Shown: one piece after another, positions 58,396-64,000 of the stretch
Numbering within the stretch: the first letter of the stretch is position 1
Layout: every line of letters starts with the position of its first letter
Assembly: GCF_044389085.1 (NCBI RefSeq)
Contig: NZ_JBIRXP010000006.1
Coordinates: 1 to 64,000 of the forward strand
Direction: 5' to 3'
From: Isoptericola sp044389085
GTDB lineage: Bacteria; Actinomycetota; Actinomycetes; Actinomycetales; Cellulomonadaceae
DNA: 64,000 bases
Made by a program: the position numbers and the translations under genes
The notes under the pieces: model-generated
Database searches by the model: none
The model's input: only the letters and a program-made list of their open reading frames with translations
What the model was told of the DNA's origin: nothing

Positions 58396-59388
58396 TCAGG
58401 CGCCCAGCTCGTCGAGCACCCGCGCCAGGTTGGCGCGGGCGGCGCGGTCGTGCCCCGTCGCCCACTCGCCGGTGTAGGCGCGGGGCACGATCTCCACGAC
58501 CAGGAGGCAGGCGAAGTACGCCCGGTACAGCCGCAGCCGCCGCCACGCGTCGGGGTCGCCCGAGCCGGGTTCCCCGTCGCCGACGCCGAGGTCGCCGCCG
58601 GCGTCGCGGTACCCGGCCAGGAGGTCGGCGTCCACCGCCCCCGCGCCGAGCTGGTCGGCGCCGACCAGCTCGAACACGGGGTCGCCCCATAGCGCCCGCT
58701 CGGCGTCGATGGCACCCGCCACGGTGCGGTCGGCGGGGTCGAGCAGGAGGTTGCCCTCCCACAGGTCGGCGTGCACGAGGCGGGGGACCGTCACGGAGGC
58801 GAGCAGGTCGTGGTGGCGTTCGACGGCGGCGCGGAGGCGGGCGGCCGGGAGGCTCACGTCCCAGCGGTCGGCGTCGTCGAGGACGGCGTCGACCATCGCG
58901 CGGAAGGCGTCCGGCCACGACGGGGCCGAGAGCCCCGACTCGGGCGCGGGGTAGCCGAACTCGTCGCCCGTGATCCGGTGGAAACCGGCCATGAGGGCGC
59001 CGAGGGAGCGCCGGGCCCGGGCGGCGTCCGTGTCGTCCAGCTCGAGGCCGCGCCACAGGTCGCCGGCGAGGAACGTCGTGACGAGCGCGTCGCCGTCCAC
59101 GTGGGCGCGCGTCGTGTCGACGTGCAGCACCTGCGGCACCGGCAGCCCCGTCGCGTGGGCGAGCCGGTCCACGGCCGCCTCCGTGCCCAGCACGCCGTGC
59201 TCGTAGCGCAGCAGGCGCGACGTGTCCGCACCGGTCACCTTGACCACGACGCGGCGTCCGTCGTCGAGGTCCGCACGCAGCACGCTCGCGAACAGGCCGC
59301 CGCTGAGCGGCGTGACCCGGACCGCGCGGCCCAGCGGCGCGACCAGCGCCGCGACCTGGTCGTCGGTGACCGTCGTCTTCGTCAGCAC
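58396..59388 (-). CDS. Fructosamine kinase/aminoglycoside phosphotransferase-family protein
   Basis: A 330-residue kinase-fold protein with the APH-like LVHADLWEGNLLLDP (catalytic Asp) and GAIDAERALWGDPVFEL (DxE metal motif). VVVKVTGADTSRLLRYEHGVL resembles the ATP-lysine region. GTG at 59388 is seven bases after TACGCT. Substrate may be fructosamines, aminoglycosides or choline-like compounds. Gene order gives no clue. Confidence 0.85.
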   Translation of the reverse strand: MLTKTTVTDDQVAALVAPLGRAVRVTPLSGGLFASVLRADLDDGRRVVVKVTGADTSRLLRYEHGVLGTEAAVDRLAHATGLPVPQVLHVDTTRAHVDGDALVTTFLAGDLWRGLELDDTDAARARRSLGALMAGFHRITGDEFGYPAPESGLSAPSWPDAFRAMVDAVLDDADRWDVSLPAARLRAAVERHHDLLASVTVPRLVHADLWEGNLLLDPADRTVAGAIDAERALWGDPVFELVGADQLGAGAVDADLLAGYRDAGGDLGVGDGEPGSGDPDAWRRLRLYRAYFACLLVVEIVPRAYTGEWATGHDRAARANLARVLDELGA

Positions 59389-59413
59389 GCGCGTGAGCGT
59401 AGCGGAGGGCGGC

Positions 59414-60070
59414 TCAGGTGCTCGGCACGGGGGCCAGCACCGTGGGCAGCTCGAGGAGGGAGTCGACGACGGTGACGCGCGCCGCCTCGGGCCGTTCGGC
59501 GTGCAGGAAGCCCCACGGCCCGCGGCGGACCAGGATCGGCACCATGCCGGCGTCGGCGGCGGGCAGCACGTCGTTGTCGAGCCGGTCTCCGACGTACGCG
59601 ATCTCGGCCGCGGGGACGCCGGTCAGCTCGACGACCCGGGTGAAGAACCCCGGGTCCGGCTTCTGCACGCCCCACTCGTCGGACGTGCGGATCGCGTCCA
59701 CGGGCAGGTCCATCGCCTCGAGCGCGGCACGGGCCTGCGGCGGCTGGTTCCCGGCGACCACGACGGTGAGCCCGGCGGCGCGCAGCGCGGCGAGCGCCTC
59801 GCGCACGTCCGGATAGAGGTCGTCGGCGTCGAAGTTCTCCCGCAGGCCGGTCGGGTCGTCCGCGGCCCACCGCTCGATCTCGGCCGGGACGTCGAGGCCG
59901 GGCCGCACCATCTCGAACGCGTGCCGGTGCGACCGGTCGAGGGCCGCGCACCCGCCGAGGACGCCCAGGAACGTCAGGGCGGGCACGCCCAGCCGGTCGG
60001 CCCAGCGGGTCCAGATCCGGGTCTCGTCGACCAGCGTCTCACCGACGTCGAACACCACCGCACGCACCAT
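59414..60070 (-). CDS. HAD-superfamily hydrolase
   Basis: A 218-residue HAD hydrolase. Motif I is VFDVGETLVDE with the nucleophile Asp8; the second Asp of the usual DxD is glycine, which is seen in many non-phosphatase or broad HADs. VVVAGNQPPQARAALEAMDL and KPDPGFFTRVVEL hold motifs II and III, YVGDRLDNDVLPA motif IV. ATG at 60070 is seven bases after TAGGGT. Function unknown. Confidence 0.88.
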   Translation of the reverse strand: MVRAVVFDVGETLVDETRIWTRWADRLGVPALTFLGVLGGCAALDRSHRHAFEMVRPGLDVPAEIERWAADDPTGLRENFDADDLYPDVREALAALRAAGLTVVVAGNQPPQARAALEAMDLPVDAIRTSDEWGVQKPDPGFFTRVVELTGVPAAEIAYVGDRLDNDVLPAADAGMVPILVRRGPWGFLHAERPEAARVTVVDSLLELPTVLAPVPST

Positions 60071-60200
60071 GCCCGCGACCCTACCGGCCACCGACCTGTC
60101 GCCCCACGGTCGCCCACCGGTCACGTCAGGAACGGCGGCGCGGGGCCGAGGACAGCAGGTTGTCAGCGTGCGTCCAGTCGTGGCGGCTATCGTGCGGAGC

Positions 60201-61085
60201 ATGGCCGAACCGCGCGCAGCACAGGCAGTCCCCGTGACGCTGTCGACCGCCTCGGTGTATCCGCGCCGAGCGGCGTTCGCGTTCGAGGTCGCGGCCGAGC
60301 TCGGGTACGACGGCGTCGAGGTCATGGTGTGGTCGGACCCGGCCACGCAGGACCCGGCGCAGCTGCGGCGCCTGGCCGACCACCACGGGGTGCCCGTCCG
60401 GTCGGTGCACGCCCCGACGCTGCTGGTCAGCCAGCGGGTGTGGGGCCGGTCGCCCGCCGACAAGCTCAGGCGGGCGGTCGACATGGCGGGCGAGCTCGGG
60501 GCGCCGACGGTCGTCGTGCACCCGCCGTTCCGGTGGCAGTACAAGTACGCGCGGCAGTTCCAGGAGCTCGTGCACGAGCTCAACGAGGCCAGCCTCCACC
60601 GCCCCGGCGGGGTCACGGTCGCCGTGGAGAACATGTACCCGTGGAAGCCGCGGTCCCGCGGCGACCGCGAGCTCAAGGCCTACCTGCCGGGCTGGGACCC
60701 CGCCGACCACGACTACGACGCCGTCACGCTCGACCTCTCCCACGCGGCGATCGCCCACCAGGACGGGCTCGCGCTGGTGCACGGTTTCGGCGACAAGCTG
60801 CGGCACGTGCACCTCGCGGACGGCACGGCGTCGGGTCGCGACGAGCACATGGTGCCCGGCCGCGGTGACATGGCGTGCGACAAGGTGCTGGAGGAGCTGG
60901 CGCGGCGCGAGTACGCGGGGGACGTCGTCGTCGAGATCTCCACGCGCAAGGCGCGCACCGCGAGCGAGCGGCACGCCGACCTGCAGGCGGCGCTGAAGTT
61001 CGCGCGGGCGCACCTCGCCCCGGAGCCGGAGCCGTACCAGCCGCCCCCGCCGGAGCACCACCACCTGCCCGCCGACGCCTGGTAG
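60201..61085 (+). CDS. Sugar phosphate isomerase/epimerase-family protein
   Basis: A 294-residue TIM-barrel (xylose isomerase-like, AP endonuclease family 2) protein. Metal-site motifs are YDGVEVMVW, VVVHPPFRWQ, VAVENMYPW, VTLDLSHAAIAH and GDVVVEISTRKA. Ends in a proline-rich tail. ATG at 60201 is seven bases after TATCGT. Substrate unknown; not in an operon. Confidence 0.86.
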   Translation: MAEPRAAQAVPVTLSTASVYPRRAAFAFEVAAELGYDGVEVMVWSDPATQDPAQLRRLADHHGVPVRSVHAPTLLVSQRVWGRSPADKLRRAVDMAGELGAPTVVVHPPFRWQYKYARQFQELVHELNEASLHRPGGVTVAVENMYPWKPRSRGDRELKAYLPGWDPADHDYDAVTLDLSHAAIAHQDGLALVHGFGDKLRHVHLADGTASGRDEHMVPGRGDMACDKVLEELARREYAGDVVVEISTRKARTASERHADLQAALKFARAHLAPEPEPYQPPPPEHHHLPADAW

Positions 61086-61105
61086 ACCGCCGGCCGGCGC
61101 GGGGG

Positions 61106-61708
61106 TCAGGCCGCGACGACGCGGGCGCCGACGGCCCGCAGCACGAACGCCTCGGTGGCGCGGATCGCGCGCTCGCGCGCGGCAGGGTCGTCCGGGATGA
61201 GGCGGCCGGACAGGCACGCGTTGACCAGCTGCACGGTCGGCTCGATGTCCTGCTCGGGGAACTCGCCCTCCGCGACCCCGGCGCGCAGGATGCGCTTGAG
61301 GATGGACTCGACGATCTCCGCGTGCTCGCGCAGCCGTGCCTGCGTGGTGCGCGACAGCACCGTGCGCAGGTCCGGGCCGGGGGCCAGGTGGAAGACGCGG
61401 GTGAGCTGGGCCTGCTGGCGGATGTACGTCCGGAGCTGCTCGACGGGGTCGTCCACCTCGGCGAGGGCCCGCTCCAGGGTCTGCGCGTACTGCTCGGTCT
61501 CGTGGGTGATGAACCCCAGCAGCAGCGCTTCCTTGTCGGGGAAGTGGTTGTAGACGGCGGTGCGGCCGACACCGGCCGCCGTCGCGATGTCGGCCAGCGT
61601 CACGGAGTCGAATCCCCGCTCGGACATCAGCGTCGACAGGGCGGTGAACAGCTTGTGCCGGGTCATCTGGCGGTGCTCGTGCAGGCTCTTCCCGATGATC
61701 TTGGGCAT
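61106..61708 (-). CDS. TetR-family regulator
   Basis: A 200-residue TetR regulator with HTH in VTLADIATAAGVGRTAVYNHFPDKEALLL and a ligand domain rich in leucine and arginine. ATG at 61708 is six bases after a perfect-looking -10 (TATGAT) with no ribosome binding site; GTG at 61738 is less likely. An inverted repeat lies over the start. Divergent from the DinB-family gene, which it may control along with itself. Confidence 0.92.
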   Translation of the reverse strand: MPKIIGKSLHEHRQMTRHKLFTALSTLMSERGFDSVTLADIATAAGVGRTAVYNHFPDKEALLLGFITHETEQYAQTLERALAEVDDPVEQLRTYIRQQAQLTRVFHLAPGPDLRTVLSRTTQARLREHAEIVESILKRILRAGVAEGEFPEQDIEPTVQLVNACLSGRLIPDDPAARERAIRATEAFVLRAVGARVVAA

Positions 61709-61737
61709 GCTGACATCATAGGCATCCGTTGTCAGCA
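61708..61737. promoter_or_regulatory. Inverted repeat TGCTGACA / TGTCAGCA over the TetR promoter
   Basis: TGCTGACA (61708-61715) and TGTCAGCA (61730-61737) are perfect inverted repeats that bracket TATGAT (61715-61720, minus strand). The second arm also precedes the TAGGGT -10 of the DinB gene (61749-61754). This is a good autoregulatory operator. Confidence 0.65.
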
Positions 61738-61760
61738 CCTCGGGACGCTAGGGTTCCGGT

Positions 61761-62321
61761 GTGACCGACCCCACCGTGCCTTCAGAGCAGCACGCACAGC
61801 CGGACGGCATCGTCCCCGACACCAAGGACTGGACCTGGGTGCTGGAGCGCCCCTGCCCGGAGTGCGGGTTCGCGGCGGCGGGCGTGGAGCCGTCGGACGT
61901 CGGCCCCGCCGTCCGCGCGACGCTGCCCCGGTGGCGCGCCGTCCTCGCCCGGCCCGACGTCGCCGAGCGGCCGCGCGCCGACGTCTGGTCGACGCTGGAG
62001 TACGCCGCGCACGTGCGCGACGTCTTCCGCATCTTCGACGAGCGCCTCGCCCTGATGCTCGCGGAGGACGACCCGGCGTTCGCGAACTGGGACCAGGACG
62101 TCGCCGCGCTCGAGGGCGACTACGCCCACCAGGACGTGGCGGCCCTGGTGACCGAGCTCGACGTCGACGGCGCGGCCGTCGCGGCGTCGTTCGACGCCGT
62201 GGCTCCCGAGGATGCCGGGCGGACGGGACGTCGGTCCAACGGCTCGGTCTTCACCGTCCGCACGCTGGGGCAGTACTTCCTGCACGACGTGGTGCACCAC
62301 CTGCACGACGTGCGCGCCTGA
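61761..62321 (+). CDS. DinB-family protein
   Basis: A 186-residue four-helix-bundle protein of the DinB/mycothiol-dependent isomerase superfamily. It opens with a CPECGF motif rather than a transmembrane segment. VWSTLEYAAHVRDVFRIFDERL and GQYFLHDVVHHLHDVRA carry the conserved histidines that bind metal. GTG at 61761 is six bases after TAGGGT. It may be a thiol-dependent transferase; unproven. Confidence 0.86.
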   Translation: MTDPTVPSEQHAQPDGIVPDTKDWTWVLERPCPECGFAAAGVEPSDVGPAVRATLPRWRAVLARPDVAERPRADVWSTLEYAAHVRDVFRIFDERLALMLAEDDPAFANWDQDVAALEGDYAHQDVAALVTELDVDGAAVAASFDAVAPEDAGRTGRRSNGSVFTVRTLGQYFLHDVVHHLHDVRA

Positions 62322-62406
62322 CGGCGCACCCGCCCCGGAGTCCCGTCACACGACCGCAACCTCGCCGTCACGGCCCGGTGACCCCCTGACCGGTACGGTC
62401 CGCGCC

Positions 62407-63468
62407 ATGGCCAGTGTCCCGGCGCTCGTCCCCGCGGAGCACACCTCCGACCACGTGCTCGTCGTGCCGCGCCGGCCCGACGACGACGGAGGGGCCGGCC
62501 ACGACCGGCCTCGCCCCGACGGGCCTGGCCACGACCGCCCTGGCGACCGGCCCGGTGGCGACCTGCCCGAGCTGGCGGCCGCGTGGTTCGACGACGTCGC
62601 CTGGCTGGCCGAGCCGTCCGCGGCGGCGCCCGGTCGGCCCGCGGGCGGGGCGCGGTTCCACGGGGTCCGGGCTGCGGTCCGGTCCGCCCCGGGGGTGCTG
62701 CGGCTCGGTGCGGAGCACCGGGCGACAGGTCCCTTCCCGCTCGACCCCGCCGCGGCCGCCGCGCTCGGGACCGCGGCCCCGGCGGATGCCTGGGCGCTGG
62801 GCCGGGGGGACGGTGCGCTCGACGTGCGGGGCGCCCGGCCGGCGGTCCACGACGACCACGACGGGATCGCGCTCGCGTTCGCGGCGGCGATGCCGGTCGG
62901 GGAGGAGCTGCGCGTCGTCCGGTGGGCCGTCGCGGTGGCCCGGCGCGCCGCGGGGGTGCTGCTCGCCGACGGCCGGCAGGCCGTGCGTCCCGACCCGGGC
63001 GCCGCCGTCGACCTGACGGTGCGGCCGGCGCGGCCGGTGCACGCCGAGGAGCTGCTCGAGGTGGTGCGGGCGGTGGTCGCCACCGCCAGGCTCGAGGCGG
63101 TCCCGGGCGGGCCCGGTCACCAGGTGCTGGCGCGGACGCCGTACGACGGCGACCTCGTCGTCGCCCCGGGGGCGACGACCGGGCGCCCGTGGTCGCTCCC
63201 GACGGACCGGGGGCAGGGCGGGTCGGACGGGGCGGCCGTCCACCTCGTGTGGCGGCCGCCGGACCCGTACGAGCTGCAGGTGTTCGAGCCGTCGGGGCTG
63301 CACCTCATCGCCCGCGACCGGGCCCGGGCGCTGCTGGCGCGCGCCGCGACGCTGCTGCGCGGCCGGGCGGGCGGTGTCGTCGTCGACGACGCCGGGTTCG
63401 AGGTCTCGGAGCGCGACCTGGAGCTGCGGCGCGCCGCGGCGTCGCCGGGGGCGCGCGCCTGGGTGTGA
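62407..63468 (+). CDS. Hypothetical protein, unrecognised
   Basis: A 353-residue protein rich in Ala, Arg, Pro and Gly. A low-complexity Asp/Pro/His/Gly stretch (about residues 24-55, RPDDDGGAGHDRPRPDGPGH) is followed by what looks like a globular region (DVRGARPAVHDDHDGIALAF, AVDLTVRPARPVHAEELLEVV, VHLVWRPPDPYELQVFEPSG). ATG at 62407 is seven bases after TACGGT. It lies directly before the DnaA-box region. No function suggested. Confidence 0.75.
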   Translation: MASVPALVPAEHTSDHVLVVPRRPDDDGGAGHDRPRPDGPGHDRPGDRPGGDLPELAAAWFDDVAWLAEPSAAAPGRPAGGARFHGVRAAVRSAPGVLRLGAEHRATGPFPLDPAAAAALGTAAPADAWALGRGDGALDVRGARPAVHDDHDGIALAFAAAMPVGEELRVVRWAVAVARRAAGVLLADGRQAVRPDPGAAVDLTVRPARPVHAEELLEVVRAVVATARLEAVPGGPGHQVLARTPYDGDLVVAPGATTGRPWSLPTDRGQGGSDGAAVHLVWRPPDPYELQVFEPSGLHLIARDRARALLARAATLLRGRAGGVVVDDAGFEVSERDLELRRAAASPGARAWV

Positions 63469-63486
63469 CCGGGGTCGGGCAGGCCG

Positions 63487-63823
63487 CTGTCCACAGACGC
63501 TTTCCACAGGCGTTGTCCACAGGGCGACGCCGTGCCGATGCCCTGTTGCACGCTTCCTCACCTGCGACGTTCCACCCTGGAACGGGCGCACCGCGTCCGT
63601 CGGCACGCCGGTGCTGCCGCGCCGTGCCGTCGGACGGACCCCCGTGGCAGCCGCGAGATCCTGCGGTTTTGCGCGCCGTCCCGGGCGGGCGGTGCCCGGC
63701 TGTCGCGAGGCGGGGTGAGCCTGGTCCCGCGGCCGGGGCGTGTCGCGCCCGGCGCGTCGTCCACAGATTTCTTCCACAGGGCTGTGGGCGACATGGGGAT
63801 TCCGCGGGTCATCCTGTGGACGA
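63487..63823. other. DnaA-box cluster, possible replication origin or DnaA-regulated region
   Basis: One perfect actinobacterial DnaA box, TTGTCCACA (63513-63521), lies with several near matches: CTGTCCACA (63487), CTTTCCACA (63500), TCGTCCACA (63757), TCTTCCACA (63770), and on the other strand TCGCCCACA (63783-63791) and TCGTCCACA (63815-63823). The gene-free stretch runs from 63469 to the window end (64000). Nothing else is recognised, neither dnaA, dnaN nor rpmH, so it could be oriC with dnaA off the right edge, or a DnaA-controlled promoter. Confidence 0.45.
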
Positions 63824-64000
63824 GCCTGTGACCAGAAGATCCACCGGGAAAACCTGCTCCAGACCCCTTGCACCGCACCCGCAGCAGGTCTAGAAACGTG
63901 CGTACCGGTCTTGGGGAGGCCGGGCCGACGATCACCCGAGAGGGCGGTCGCTTGCCCGCTCCACGGGACACGGTCGACCGGAGAACGACGGGCCGTCCCG

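Noticed and set aside
59414..60070. HAD protein as a classic phosphatase
   Set aside because: The second Asp of the DxD motif is Gly, so a phosphatase call is not supported; left as an unassigned HAD hydrolase.
1..64000. tRNA, rRNA, insertion sequences, integrases, toxin-antitoxin or defence islands
   Set aside because: None of the intergenic stretches has a cloverleaf-like pattern, and no transposase, integrase or nuclease-type coding sequence was found. Gene ends are tight and base composition is even.

Overview
The window is very GC-rich actinobacterial DNA, probably from the Cellulomonas/Promicromonospora side of the Micrococcales (inferred; no rRNA or ribosomal marker is present). Supporting features are near-total G/C at third codon positions, frequent GTG starts, ATGA/GTGA overlaps, many apparently leaderless genes, DasR-type operators and two sugar ABC systems without their own ATPase. 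I see no prophage, insertion sequence, CRISPR array, tRNA or rRNA.

Region 1 (1-26.8 kb) is mostly a plant-polysaccharide and deoxy-sugar catabolic island. It starts with a partial superoxide dismutase gene under a SoxR-like promoter. Next come L-fuconate dehydratase, a LacI regulator, and an operon for GH43, ThuA-like, Gfo/Idh/MocA and GH10 xylanase proteins. An Lpl/Ytc-type ABC importer follows, then a 1271-residue secreted beta-helix protein, an SGNH esterase and an FCD-type GntR regulator. A GNAT acetyltransferase and a PAS-GAF-PP2C phosphatase interrupt the theme. A leftward operon then carries a second sugar ABC importer, an (alpha/alpha)6-like protein, an RraA-like protein, an aldose dehydrogenase and an amidohydrolase lactonase. 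Together with the dehydratase these give most steps of a non-phosphorylated L-fucose (or related aldose) route. Two operator families seem to coordinate the island: TTTAACGCTAAA-like LacI boxes and TAATCGATAATCG-like GntR boxes.

Region 2 (26.9-42.3 kb) holds a CopD-CtaG copper/cytochrome oxidase assembly fusion, a PPOX-family/MocR (PdxR-like) divergent pair, an FAD amine oxidase, an S9 peptidase, and a TetR-MMPL-YhgE export locus. The MMPL protein carries a degenerate ABC-ATPase-like tail. A trypsin-like protease with a palindromic operator follows.

Region 3 (42.3-46.6 kb) is the general PTS: EIIA, a DasR-like regulator, enzyme I, and HPr in an operon with a vitamin K epoxide reductase homologue. 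dre-like sites lie before enzyme I/DasR and before HPr.

Region 4 (46.6-63.5 kb) is mixed housekeeping and accessory: a TetR-controlled drug-type ABC exporter, an aldo/keto reductase, an orphan NrdI, a CDF metal exporter, two small unknown proteins, a thioredoxin-NHL protein, a PfkB kinase, a two-component system, a GAP/Sap family membrane protein, kinase-like, HAD, TIM-barrel, TetR and DinB genes, and a long unknown protein. The last 0.5 kb has no gene but has a cluster of DnaA boxes, perhaps an origin or a DnaA-controlled promoter.

The most unusual signal is a set of dyad-symmetric arrays whose units recur at an exact 20-bp pitch. Three share the core CGAGGTAGTTC and sit at gene 3' ends, where the TAG of a unit is the stop codon of the neighbouring gene. 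A fourth has a different core but the same geometry and lies in frame inside a coding sequence.
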